Source: Kalaharituber pfeilii
Taxonomy: Eukaryota > Ascomycota > Pezizomycetes > Pezizales > Pezizaceae
Reading direction: 5' to 3'
DNA length: 64,000 bases
Assembly (NCBI GenBank): GCA_015179045.1
Contig: WHUZ01000010.1
Location: forward strand, 1,116,001-1,180,000
Below, piece by piece: positions 35,017-47,335 of this stretch. Position 1 is the stretch's first letter. Every line of letters begins with the position of its first letter. The position numbers were made by a program, and so were the translations under genes. The notes beneath the pieces are model-generated. The model worked only from the letters and a program-made list of their open reading frames with translations. It did not search any database and was not told where the DNA came from.

Positions 35017-35511
35017 GTGCTCACGAGACTGGCTGGGTACTAGGACTTGATAGGACACGATCTGCGTACGGGAAGCAACGGGATATTTAATACCCTACCC
35101 CACTACCAAATGTAGTCAATACTTTTACACAATTTAGCGAGATCAGATGAGTTTAACATACCTTTTGGATCAAGTGTGGGGGTTCAAAATGGATGAAATG
35201 TGACGTCGTCAATTGGGTGGTCTATCTGCAGGAGTTTGCACACACACAAGCAGATTAGCGGCACCGCAAAGTTTTCTTCTTGAGCAAGGGACCCACATAT
35301 GTACCACATGGGCATTGCTTAGATTAAAGTATGTTATGCTAGTTTGGAAAAGCGATGCCAGAGAGAAGACGCATAACCGCGCACTTAAAAGCTGTAAACT
35401 TCCCAAGCGTCTAGTCGTTACCTCCTCCTTCCTGGTTTCAACATCCGCCACCAGTTTCTAGCGTTCCTTCATTTTGCGACACTACTTCCAGTCATTGAAT
35501 ACTGCAACAAA

Positions 35512-37933
35512 ATGGGCCAACCATCCGAGCCAGCTTCCAATGCGCTGATTTTCTGCACTTATGCGCTTTTCCTGTAAGCTTTGTTGGTTTCAATTTGTAC
35601 TGCTGGTCTTGCTTGCTCAATGATCATATCTCTTTGTGTAGTGTTATGGGGTGCTACCTTGCATGGAGATTCCGACATCAATCTAAACAAGAGTTTCTCT
35701 CAACAAATCGTACACAGAGTGGTCAGGACACAAATATTCCTGCATAATTACGGTAGGTCAACCGTCTACAAGAATGCAGGCTGATATACAATTCTAGCAA
35801 TCCCTCTGGCGCTCAATTTCGTGTCTAGTGGTGGGTGCTGCGCGAAAAGAGTTACGGGAGCAGCAACATGAATCACAATTCGCTCATCAAGAGCAGTCTA
35901 TAACTGAGAGCAAAGAGAAGTTAAAGGAGAGGGGTTTAAGACTATAAGTATAAGTCTGCTTCAGGTTCGTAAATAGTATCGGAATCTCTCGAGATCTTCT
36001 GCAACTGTCAGGTTCTACTTGGAATCTGAATGTCGGAGCGATCCTGAGGGAGGAGGATTATATGCGGCTTCACTGCGGGCGCTCTGATCGAGGATCTGTT
36101 CTTTCACACGCAGGATCCACCCTTTCCATTTTCCATGTTATGAGATGATGTGAGAGGAGATACTGTTTGTGATGTTTCAGTCCTCTATTCAGGGCTGAGA
36201 TTGTACCGTTTGCACTCGAACAAGTTAAGACTTGCGTGGGAAACGTGTTGCTGCTGCCGAATCTCTCTCTCTTCCGTCATGTGTAGGATTTGCTTGAATT
36301 GACATTGAGATCTAGCTATGGGATCCTCTATCCTATTCTCGTACCCGGAGCTTTCAACATATATCGGACTTCAAGGAACTTTGACCTATGCGGCATGCTC
36401 TGCATTGCCATTAATGGTATTTGTTGTACTAGGGCCTATCATTAGAAGAAAGTTGCCAGAGGGTTTTATCATGACCGCTTGGGTTAGGCATCGATATGGG
36501 GAAGTTGCAGGTGCCTATATCAGCTTCTTGACGTATGTCAATTCTACAAACTTATATTGAGTACTTGATGGTAGAACTAACTAGTCCAGACTTGCGACAA
36601 TGTTTTTGTATATGATCGCAGAACTCTCAGCGCTACAGCAGGTCATCGAAAGCATTGCTGGTGTTGATGGCTTGAGGGTTATCATTGTGCAGGTTATTGT
36701 CACAACCATTTATACTTGTGAGTTCTCCGCATGTTATCATATTTTTGTCCTTTTGTACATCACTGACATTCTTCGAAAATGTAGCCCTTGGAGGATTCAA
36801 GGTGTCTTTCACAACCGACAATATTCAGGGTGTTATGATCTGTGGTCTTATTATCATTTGTGCAATTTCCATTGGTACAACCGCCAAAATCGATAGAAGT
36901 TTGATTGATCCTTCCGGTTTATTAAAGCCTAGCCTGTTAGGCTACCAGCTCATCTATATTTTGTTTATTGGTATTGTCTTCAGCGATATGTTCCTTTCAG
37001 TATGTTCATTGCATCTATTAGAAGTTAACAATTGCTCACTTTCTCTCTAGGGCTTTTGGATGAGAACTTTTGCTTCTCGCACAGACAAAGATCTAGCTAT
37101 TGGAGTTTCCATTGCAACATTGGTCGTATTTGTTGTATTGGGGCTGGTTGGGTCTACTGGGTTGATCGCCGTGTGGTCTGGAATTGAAAATCCAGGCAGT
37201 TTGGCCTTCTTCATGCTCATGGCTCAACTCCCAGCGTGGGTTGTTGGCATGGTGATTGTTATGGTTGTTGCGCTGAGCACTGCAGGCAAGCTCTTTCTTT
37301 TGACAACTACAATGATAAAGTAGGTACAGAGCTAACAGGGACGGTGCAGTGTTTGATACTCTTCAGTCTGCTATGGTCTCCACCGCCTCCAATGACCTAT
37401 TCCGCAACAGAATTGACCTCATCTGGATCCGTGGTCTTGTCGTTCTGATCATCATCCCGGTTATTGTCATTGCCATCAAATCTCCATCCATCCTCCAAAT
37501 CTACCTCATCTCCAACCTCACCGCATGTGCTTCCTTGCCTAGCGTACTTCTTGGCCTCAGTGACAAGTTGTATTTCCTTAAAGGTTTCGATGTTGTATGC
37601 GGTGGTCTTGGAGGAATATTCAGTGTCTGGCTCTTTGGTTTGGTATACTATGACGGAGACTCAAAGGCCGCTGCTAAGCTCTTGATTTTAGAGTCTTTGT
37701 ATGCGAATGACTGGTCTGTTTTCGGGACATTTCTCATTGCACCAATTGCTGGGCTCTTGGTTACGGGATTGGTGTTCTCATTGAGAGTTGGATTGAGGTG
37801 GTTGGTTTGCAAGCAAACTGGAGGGAGATTTGATGCATTTGATAGATTGGTGGAGCCGCCCTCTGCAGAGGTCAGGGCTGTAATTGAGAGAGATGAAGAG
37901 AATTCGGACCCTGTGAAGGTAGTCCGTGAGTAA
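35512..37933 (+). CDS. Sodium:solute symporter (SSF family)
   Basis: Multi-pass plasma- or organelle-membrane transporter of the SSF family, which includes fungal urea transporter Dur3. Eight exons (35512-35573, 35642-35721, 35798-35830, 36316-36532, 36590-36717, 36785-36999, 37051-37285, 37350-37933) sum to 1554 nt, 517 residues. The N-terminus ends SKQEFLSTNRTQ, then IPLALNFVSSAMGSSILFSY and TSLGGFKVSFTTDNIQGVM, both SSF hallmarks, followed by FASRTDKDLAIGV and FDTLQSAMVSTASNDLF. About 12 membrane segments are likely. The substrate cannot be read from sequence; it is shorter than Dur3. The last intron (37286-37349) is GC-AG (GCAAGC donor, GCTAAC branch). Intron 3 is unusually long (485 bp). 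The exon 2 donor (GTCAGG at 35722) is uncertain. Confidence 0.85.
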
Positions 37934-39010
37934 AAGCAATGAAGGACAGATAGGAAGTAATATCATGGGTTGGATGCTGGCGGTCTGGAATTTTGGCATC
38001 CATTTTTGGATACTTGATATCGGACTAGACTAGGTGATTCAAATATTGTCACTAGGGATTGTCTTCAGATGGTGTAGAAACTTCCTCAAGGACGGAAAAG
38101 CAATTATACCGCTACATTGAGTGTTTCAGTCCATTCATTCCTGCTCTCGTAAACTTTCATTGCTCATTCCGTACATACAGGAAGGGGCCTACCGTGGCGC
38201 CGTCCTCTTGCCCAGTGGTTGAAGATATATGTACCCCAATTCACTACGACTTCATACGAGGGAACTCTAGGAGGGGCAACGTGAAAATGTTAGAGATTAT
38301 GCGCCACAAAATTAGTGACAGTTTACCCCTAGAGATTGATTGATCATTGTTAAATGGTAATACTCCATGCTCCTGTACCTGCCCCCCTTTGACCGCCTTC
38401 TCCGGCAGCCTCTCCAGCAGCCCATCCGGAACGCACCTTCTCCTTGATAGGTCGACAATTCCCATGTGTTTTTCTTTCTTTATTTCTACGTTGTCTTTGT
38501 TTTAGCTGGCACCTTGTTCCTCCATTTCTTTATATCTGCTGAAGTAACCTACGGCATTTTTGTTGTGATTTGTAGGCACATAAAACTGTGGGTACATGGG
38601 GACTCTAGACAGACCAGGACTATAACATGCCGGCGGAGGAAAGGCTGGCTAAGTTGGGCGGTGAGTTCCATAGCAAGAGGTGCTGTCCTATAAAAGAAAC
38701 AAGCAAAGCGAATATTAGAACGTTGCATGGTAGGGAGATGGAGGGCCCCAGGATACGAGAACCACATTTTATAACGGGAATCAAATAAATTTTCATTATG
38801 AACTTGTGTTCGCAGGATAGGAAAAACTAATGCGAATTAGCTGAATCTTGAACCGAACCAGAGCGACAGGAATAGGACATTACAAAGACTAGCTGATGCT
38901 GTTGATACAAGCTCTATGGAGACTTCCCAAAGTTTCAAGGAAAAACTTAAAACTCTTTGCAATCAATATGAAACACTTATTCTTTTTATACAGAAATGTG
39001 CAGTCATCCA
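37934..39010. other. Symporter to tRNA spacer
   Basis: No gene seen. The short open frames near 38059 and 38466 lack protein character. Confidence 0.6.
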
Positions 39011-39082
39011 AGGTTGAATGGTGTAACGGTAGCACATAGGATTTTGATTCCTGTAACCTGGGTTCGACTCCCAGTTCGACCT
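39011..39082 (+). tRNA. tRNA-Gln (anticodon TTG)
   Basis: A 72-nt cloverleaf without intron. The acceptor stem AGGTTGA pairs with TCGACCT at 39076-39082. The D arm is GGTGTAACGGTAGCAC, the anticodon loop is TTTTGAT with TTG in the anticodon position, and the T arm is CTGGGTTCGACTCCCAG. A and B boxes are intact. A run of six T at 39085-39090 fits a Pol III terminator. CCA is not encoded, as expected in a eukaryote. Confidence 0.95.
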
Positions 39083-39283
39083 TCTTTTTTGTTTTTCCAT
39101 GATATGAGTGCCAAGCCCTCAAGTCAGAAATAACCCTATAACAGGCTAACTCAATGTTCTCAGATAGCTCTCAGAACGCGACATTATACCAAGCTTCAAC
39201 ATCTCTTTCCCTTCCTCCTACACAGCGACTGCCTCCAGCTGATAGATCATCCTTCAAAACTTAGAGTTTCCATTTATTTCGCC

Positions 39284-39778
39284 ATGTCTTCTAAGCCGCA
39301 ATCCAGCACCACGGACAACAAAGAGGAGACAAGGCCGGCGGCAAACCAAGGCTTCTCGTTAGAAGAGGACGACGAATTTGAAGATTTCCCGGTCGAAGGC
39401 AAGTTCAACTATCCAACCCAGCAGCACCCGGGGTTCGCAGCCTGTAGAGCTGCAATGCAAGGAGTTTGCATGAGCAGGACGAAGGCTAACCTATGGGTGC
39501 CTGGATTCGGAGAAACAGACTGGCAAGACGCCGAGACTGAAGTCCCCAGCGGGAAGGCGAATTTGTGGGAGGAGAGCTGGGATGATAATGACAGGAGTGA
39601 AGATTTTTCTGCTCAGTTAAGGTGGGTCTATTCACGATTCCCTGTGGAATGGGTAGGGATGGCAGAGGTGGGAAGGAAGGCGGTGGACGGTGGGGTACGG
39701 AGGGATATATAGAAGGAGGACGGAATGCTGATTATGTGCGATTAAAGGGAGGAGCTGAAGAAGGTTGAGGGGAAATAA
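39284..39778 (+). CDS. SEM1: Sem1/DSS1, 26S proteasome and TREX-2 subunit
   Basis: Tiny acidic protein that joins the proteasome lid, TREX-2 mRNA export and BRCA2-type repair complexes. Exons 39284-39398, 39519-39621 and 39748-39778 sum to 249 nt, 82 residues, normal for the family. The conserved parts are SLEEDDEFEDFPVEDW and, after a spacer, ANLWEESWDDNDRSEDFSAQ, ending LREELKKVEGK. The first intron (39399-39518) begins GCAAGT: a GC-AG intron. Without removing it the FPVE-DW motif is lost and a non-homologous 40-residue insert appears. This is the second GC-AG intron in the window. Confidence 0.93.
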
Positions 39779-40445
39779 AGGACTAGGAACGGGGATAATA
39801 CTGAGGATGATATCGTGAGGGCGCATAAGGTAGAAACTGAAGGAAGTGTCTTGAGAGGTATTGAGAATTCTGCTCCATAGACATCACGCGGAGTGTTGGC
39901 ACAAGTCAATATGATTCTGACTGCGATGGCATTGAGATCACTGGCTAGACAGTCGCCTTCTTCCTTTTAATTGAACTTTGGCATAAGGAGCATCCGGTGC
40001 ATTTCTTTTTGTGTAGCCCTTCGTGTTGCTTATTACAACATATATATTGAGGTTGATTATAGGTCTCTGCGCATTGCCATTTTCGTATGCTTGAATAACC
40101 CAGCTGCATCTGTATGTTGAAAGCGTCTATTTTGACCGCTGAAGACAGTACCTTAACTGGATTTTAATGAGCGTGTCAGCGTGCACTATACTTTGATTTA
40201 AGTTATTTGTGTGTAATATATATATACGTAGCGAGATACAATATGAGACTAGATGTACAATCTCCATCCCTTCACTTAATGCTTCTCCTTGCCATGATGT
40301 TGAGAACATAAAAAGCTTATCAGCAAGGCACGTGCTGATAACCGCATCCGCACTACTGCTTCACAACCATCATCATCGTCACCAACCTCATCAACAAGAC
40401 TCCTAACCTTCAAGCTCAAAAATACCCCTCTCCAGACTCTCAGAT
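39779..40445. other. Intergenic, SEM1 to BUD32 remnant
   Basis: No gene recognised, only short AT-rich open frames. Confidence 0.6.
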
Positions 40446-40605
40446 ATGGCGACTGCCACATCCCCCTCCTTAGCGCTAACACCCAAAACCTTCATCAAAC
40501 AAGGCGCCGAAGCCCACCTCTACTACACCACCTTCCTCCTCAAACATCGTCCATCAAAGTCCTCCTGACACCCTCTCCTCGATGCACAGCTGACGAAGCA
40601 CACAG
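40446..40605 (+). pseudogene. BUD32: Fragment of BUD32 (KEOPS kinase), nonsense-mutated
   Basis: Bud32/PRPK is the atypical kinase of the KEOPS/EKC complex for tRNA t6A modification. The frame starting at 40446 gives TFIKQGAEAHLYYTTFLL and KHRPSKSS, then a TGA at 40566-40568, then in the same frame HPLLDAQLTKHT. Family members read RHPxLDxxLTKxR here, so TGA stands where an Arg codon (CGA) is expected. Similarity stops after about 40605 and the kinase domain is missing. A few residues before KHRPSK also look deleted. It is a relic, not a functional gene. It lies just before a similarly decayed CMS1. Confidence 0.65.
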
Positions 40606-40979
40606 ATATCTTTCAGAAATGGCTCGGAAATATTCCTGATTCCATCTCTGAGCAATACAGCACATGCACACAAAGGGACGAGATATCAAGTATTTACTTA
40701 CCCAGGAGTTCAATGGCTCAGAACCAACTGTGTCTTCTTTCATAAATTATGTAGCGAGAACAGTGAAGTAATGGGTACTTCTTTGTTAGGCTGCTTGTAA
40801 TATGGTCCATAATCAATTGGCTCATCTTATTCGGAGTTGTGGTACTAGTATGCCGCATATGCCACGGCTTGCAAGAAAACTTTCAGTTTTGAAGTTCTGC
40901 CGAAGATAAACCAAAATCTAGAGAGCTCGAGAAAGCAACTTTTGATCAGACACAGATTGCGAATTGCACCTTTGTTACG

Positions 40980-41850
40980 ATGGCAGAATCAGAGGGCGAA
41001 TTTGAGGGTACCCCATGTTTACACACACTGTCCCCCACATTGGATGATGCATCAAGTCCAGCTGTTGTTGCTGGGACAAAGAATAAGCAAAAACGTCGAG
41101 ACATCGAAAAGCTCAAAAAGCTGAAACGTAAAAAGAGTCTGAAAAGTTGCATCTTGTTATACCTGAGCATACTAACGCCGGAATTAACACAGCCATCGCG
41201 AAGCTCGATCCCCAATTGAATGCTGATTATGTTGTATAGAAGGTGAAGAAGTTCGAAAAGGACCTAAGTGCTGTGGACATGGAGGATAGATATATTCCTG
41301 GTTAGTTTATGAAATTGTGCGTGTCAAGTAACTGCTAGAGAGTAACTGACTTTTGATTGCAGTGTCCACATTTTGAGATACTGCAAGTTGGCATAAGGAC
41401 TGAAATTTGGAGAATTTACCAAAGTATATGGAAAATTTTTTCCTGATATAAAGGCCGGGGATCTAGTCCAAAGAAAGCATCAAAGTCAGACGGAATACTT
41501 CAATTTTCATTGCTGCAGTCGCACTGAGAGCAGCAGATCTTACTCGAGCCATGAGAAAGTTCCAGTCAAAGGAAAATGCAGTAGGTAAAACTCTTTGCAA
41601 AGCATATCAAGTTAAAAGAGTCATTAGAATAATATCGCAGTACAAGGATAGGAATTGGAGTTGGAACTCCAGGGAGAGTATTGGATCTCATTGAAGAAGG
41701 TGATGGTGGGCTAGTATGGTTGTGATCCGGAATTACTAATATACCATGTTGACAGATGCTCTCAAACTTGATAACCTAAAGCGAGTATTATTGGATGTTA
41801 GCTATATTGACCAAAAGAAAAGAGGGCAGTCTGGTTGCAGACTAAAAAGA
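40980..41850 (+). pseudogene. CMS1: Decayed CMS1 (90S pre-ribosome / U3 factor)
   Basis: Cms1 is a helicase-like protein associated with the 90S pre-ribosome. Fragments in family order: a Lys-rich N-terminus (KNKQKRRDIEKLKKLKRKK), LDPQLNADYVV, KVKKFEKDLSAVDMEDRYIP, DTASWHKD, NLENLPKYMEKFFPD, AALRAADLTRAM-type sequence near 41520-41560, KLFAKHIKLKESLE, YRSTRIGIGVGTPGRVLDLI and SYIDQKKRG near 41800-41826. They lie in different frames: a shift near 41140 and a 4-nt excess near 41585. In-frame stops are TAG at 41237-41239, TGA at 41374-41376 and 41401-41403, and TAA at 41630-41632. Most are one C-to-T change from the Gln or Arg codon expected there. Clearly not functional here; an intact copy may exist elsewhere. 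Confidence 0.8.
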
Positions 41851-42638
41851 GGGATATTTGGATCAAGGAGAAACAGAAAAGCGTGATAGGCCTGCCCTTC
41901 AATGATAAGCTAAACAAAAGACTGCTAAGCGAAGATACTACCATAAACTTTTATTGAGTATCACCAGACTTTTGTATTTTTATTTTTAGTTTTTGTTCTT
42001 TCTTTCTTCCTTATTACTTTTCAGCCGCACACCTGTATCAATGCATTAACTGGAGTTATATTCATGAGCTTTACGAGTTACTTATAAAATTTATCTCATA
42101 TATCATCTACTCATGCATCCATAGGGAATACAGTCCATCATCTTCTTCTGAACCAATGTAAGGTACGAAGTAGTGGCTCACTTCGTATTGAGTCACATAG
42201 CCATGCTAGATATCTTTCCCAGAGGTTATAGCATCGTCCTAGCCTCACTCGTGATTGCCAATTTACTTGCCTGAGCGCTAATCGCTAAAAGAAGTAATAC
42301 TACTCAATAAGGAAACTCCCCCGCGGTACCTAAGTCAATCTACCTCTTAGAGCCTATAAACTTGTTCACAAACCACACTTTTGCTCCCTTGCCTCTTCCA
42401 TTCCCAGTCCCCCACAAACCAATCTTTCCGCGAACAAGTGCCAACCCTCGTTTGTCTTACTGCTGGAGAAACAGTTCACATTTTATCTCTTCTTTCATAA
42501 TACATCATCATAAGCCACTCACTACTCCTTTCTTACTCATTCCTTTAATTTCTATCATCTGTTATTTCACTTCCTAGGGTGTCGAGAAACCCGTCAGTCA
42601 CAGCATCACCATTCTCTCGAGACATAGCAACTGCGAAA
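41851..42638. other. Intergenic, upstream of the secreted protein gene
   Basis: Beyond the CMS1 remnant there is only AT-rich sequence. The C/T-rich stretch at 42360-42630 looks like a promoter and leader for the next gene. Confidence 0.5.
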
Positions 42639-42882
42639 ATGAACTTTTTCCTGCCTTTGCTCCTATTCGTGCTTGTGACCACTGATGTACGTGGGTCTGT
42701 GCTTAGATTTGATCCTTCCAATGTTCCAGGTACGTTCTAACAAGCCCACTCAAGGTAACACACTAACACTTCTAGAATGCGTTCCTACGTGCTCCAGAAA
42801 CGCATGGGTTTTTACGAATTGTAAAGACCAAAGCAAGGACTGCGTGTGTGTACATAAACACTACCCGCATGTGTGTTTCTAG
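42639..42882 (+). CDS. Small secreted cysteine-rich protein, CFEM-like
   Basis: Exons 42639-42729 and 42776-42882 give 65 residues. An N-terminal signal peptide (MNFFLPLLLFVLVTTDVRG) is followed by ECVPTCSRNAWVFTNC and KDCVCVHKHYPHVCF. The CxxxC, NC and DCxC spacing resembles the first half of CFEM domains found in secreted or GPI-anchored fungal proteins, but CFEM needs eight cysteines and this product has six. A nearby frame after the stop (42885-43003) carries more cysteines (DCESFCRICSAVC) in a CFEM-like arrangement. No intron of normal length joins them, so the gene may be truncated by mutation. Confidence 0.5.
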
Positions 42883-43871
42883 AAATCCAAACACTCGTCG
42901 CTATTCCAGTACTGACTGCGAGAGTTTTTGTAGAATATGTTCAGCTGTCTGCATATTTTCTGCGAGCCAGAACAGCTTCAGGGTGCGATGGATTTTGTGA
43001 AGGCACAGTGTGCACCGTATCTGCCGCAAAAGGACGGGGAAAGCTCTCCACGTTTTTGCAATGGGAAATTTCACAAGCAAGAGGAGCAGCATAGGTTGTA
43101 TGCAAGAGAAGAGGGATTGAAATCCCCTCTAGGCTCAGCACCCACTGAAGTCCAGGCTGGAGCCTGCGGTTCACCTTACGTTTATCGCCCAACACAGCTA
43201 AACTTTTTCCGAAAAACCTCCGTAACCATTTCCACACTAGCAGAGGCTGAACAAACTGAGGGATCCGACCTTTAAGCTGAAAAGGTACATATTCATGGAG
43301 TAAGTTTAAACACATCACGATTTCAAACAATCAACCGCTGAACGTATATAGCATCGAAGACTCCCTAACCATAACAACTTTTGAAAAACTCACTTCTTAT
43401 AACCCGTCAAGGCTATTTTACTACCTTAATTGTTCTGTTCTTCAAATACTTGTTCCGTTCCATACAACCGTCTTTGACAGGGATTTGCGAGTATTTTGCA
43501 TTTCAGTTTTGCTCTCTTGCTGTTGGATGATCGATTTCTTAGACCTGTCACAAACTTTCTGAACTACTTAACATTTGCGCCTTTTGTGTCTCTCAACGAC
43601 ATTCGTGAGGACACTAGTACTGAATTTTCTTATTAGATGAGTTGGCGATCAATAGAAGGACTTAATTCAACTATGCACTTAGCTATATATAGTTATGCTC
43701 AGATACTGAAATATTTTCAGTTGCAGTCATCTCATTTGACAATTACCCTGATGTGCACAATTTGAAAAGAGTAACGCTCGTCTGCCAAGATTTACAACTT
43801 TAGATTTTCCTACATTTTCCCAACTTACAATAACTTGGAACTTGGTGTCCTTATAACACCTCACGACTGCA
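42883..43871. other. 3' flank of secreted protein gene and spacer
   Basis: The first 120 bp hold the possible broken continuation of the cysteine-rich gene. The remainder is AT-rich without a recognisable gene. Confidence 0.5.
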
Positions 43872-45258
43872 ATGGCGGAAATTTTGTTAGTAGCAGCACC
43901 ACAATTATCAAGCACAGCGCCTCTGGCGATAGATAACTTGTCTGAAAACAAAACTGGAAAGAAGAAATCGAATAGTCGATGGAATAAAGGGAAGAAACGG
44001 AAACACGAAGAGCTCCATGGCGAGGAAGGTGCGCAGGGTGCCAATGAGGTAATGGAGAAGTCGAAGGATAATGGAGAAGGAATGAAAAAGAGGGAGGAGA
44101 AAGAGAAGAAAGAGAAAAAGGCGAAGAAGGTGAAGAGGGCGAATGACGATGAGAGAGACAAGAAAGATGCAAAAAAGTCCGAGGCTACAAACGGGGGTGC
44201 TTTGGCGACTGGTGAGGAAGGTATGCAGAAGGCGAAAAAAAAGGACAAAGCTGTGAATGGAGCGGAGGTGGAAGAAAGTGGTGAGGGAGAGAACAAGGAA
44301 GGGAAAGAAGGTGAAGGTGCAGAGGGAGAGTGGTCGGGAAAGAAGAATAGATTTATTGTGTTTATTGGTAAGAATGCGCTCAACTGCTCTTCTACTTATT
44401 CTCGCAAATTTCATAATCTGTATCCTTCCTATGCGGAAAGTAAAGCTAACTCGTGGGCTTGCCGATAGGAAACCTCCCCTACAACGCGACGACTTCCGCA
44501 CTGGCTAAACACTTCGCCGCCGTGCGCCCTGAACACATCCGATTGATTACTAAAAAAGATGATCCCAGCCGGTGCAAAGGATATGCGTTCTTGGAGTTTG
44601 ATAAATTTGACAGGATGAAAAGCTGCCTGAAGAGGTTTCATCATTCAATCTTTTATGCGGAGGGGAAGGAGCCTGGACTAGGAGAGGAGGGAGTAGGAGA
44701 GGAGGGTGGAGATAAGGGAAAGGAGAAAGGAAAAAGAAAAGGAAAAGGAAAGAAGGGCAAGGGAGAAGATGGAGACGATGGGAAGGGTGGTAGGAAGATT
44801 AACGTTGAGTTGACGTAAGTTTCTACACATCTCATTCGTTTGAGCGGAGTTATGGGAAGTTGACATTCAACTACAGTGCAGGAGGCGGTGGAACCTCGAA
44901 AGCTCGTCGTGAGAAACTATCAGCGAAGAACAGTAAATTGAACGAAGAGCGGAAACGGCGGATTCAAGAAGAGGAGAAGGCGAAGCAGGAGAAGAGGGAG
45001 AAGAGCATAGAGGGGAATGAGGTGACGACCGGGGGAATGCATCCGAGCCGGTTGGCGAGGATGGAGGCGGCGGGAGCAGGCATAGAGGATGATCAGGGTG
45101 TAGAGGATGAAGGGAATGGTGGGTGGAGAGGTGGTATGAAGAGAGGTGGTGGTAGAGGTCGTGGGGATAGAGGCGGAAATAAGAGAGGTGGCGCCACAGG
45201 GTGGAGGGGTGGTAGAGGCGGGTGGGGACGGGAAAGGGGGAGAGGAAGGAGAGGATGA
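43872..45258 (+). CDS. Nop6-like nucleolar RRM protein
   Basis: Probable ribosome-biogenesis RNA-binding protein like yeast Nop6. Exons 43872-44367, 44469-44814 and 44877-45258 sum to 1224 nt, 407 residues. The first 160 residues are a Lys/Glu-rich charged tail, as in nucleolar proteins. One RRM begins at NRFIVFIGNLPYNATTSALA and continues to SRCKGYAFLEFDKFDRMKSC. A charged, Gly/Lys-rich insert follows. The C-terminus (SKARREKLSAKNSKLNEERK, then GGMHPSRLARM and an RGG-rich tail) is typical of fungal Nop6-type proteins. HPSRL in this position supports the assignment. Confidence 0.78.
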
Positions 45259-46221
45259 AGACTGTGGACATATCTTGAGGATTTCTAGTGTAGACAGTTG
45301 TCAACATATATCCTATAGAACTGCATTCATTGTCTTGCATAGTGGTATTTCTTTTATCCTATTAAGCTGCTTGAAAGACAAGGTCAATGCCTCACAACAC
45401 CACATGCACGCACATTGGCAATGCAGGCACTGCAGGGCTGCATCCCCTTGCGCGCGAACCATTGGCCTGTGCAAACGCTGCATTTGTATCTTGATCTGTC
45501 CCAAGAAACCAACATCACGCCGCAGCAAGAAATGTATCATCCTGCCAACTGGAGCTCCCTCCCTTTGCAGGCAAGCTCAACTGAATTTTGGCAACAGTGG
45601 TGATGCCACAGCAAAATTACTGGTCTTATGATGCTCGCAAGAACAGCATTCGGGAAGATTCAAAAGTCATCGGCGTACAGTACTCAGGTAGAGCACATCG
45701 AACTTTGATACATTTGCACACTTGGAAAGGAAAGAACGCTGCTTCACAAATAGCAGGAATAATAAAGCTTGAAAAAAGAAAAAGATACAGATTGAAAACA
45801 AAGTAAAAACCACAATTGAATACATAAACACCTGCCCATCATAGAGAAGAAAAACCAACGGCATAATGGACATATAAAGAAATTCAGAGGGGGAAAAGCA
45901 ACATCAACACGAACAGCAGCAACCAGGTATCATGCAGAGGTATCTGCAACAGCAAGCTCCTCAACTCTGATCTGTTACTCTGATATCCATCCTTACCCTG
46001 TAAATCATGTCGTGATCAGAAGTGTAAGAGTACTTCGGTAACAAAATATAGAAGTTGACAACCAAAAAAAAAAAAAAAGTGCAGGCTTTGAAATGCAAAT
46101 CTTGGAAACCGTCTACCCCATTGTAAATCAACCTAATCTACCACTCTGTCAACGTGTAACTTTGCGTCATTATGCCTTGCACCATCAGTGAAATTCATAG
46201 TGAAATAAAAGAAGACACTTG
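45259..46221. other. Spacer between convergent NOP6-like gene and RAC1
   Basis: Probably 3' untranslated regions of both genes. No coding frame with protein character. A14 run near 46065. Confidence 0.6.

Positions 46222-47335
<1,114 letters not shown>

Noticed and set aside
40980..41850. TAA/TAG recoded as glutamine (alternative genetic code)
   Set aside because: TAG and TAA stand at Gln positions in the CMS1 relic, but TGA also stands at Arg positions and the frame shifts twice. COX13, SEM1 and RAC1 end normally at TAA, so decay is the better explanation.
43727..44501. Large reverse-strand open frames opposite the Nop6-like gene
   Set aside because: They mirror the Lys/Glu-rich coding sequence (reverse complement of GAG/AAG gives Ser/Phe/Leu-rich frames) and have no splice logic of their own.
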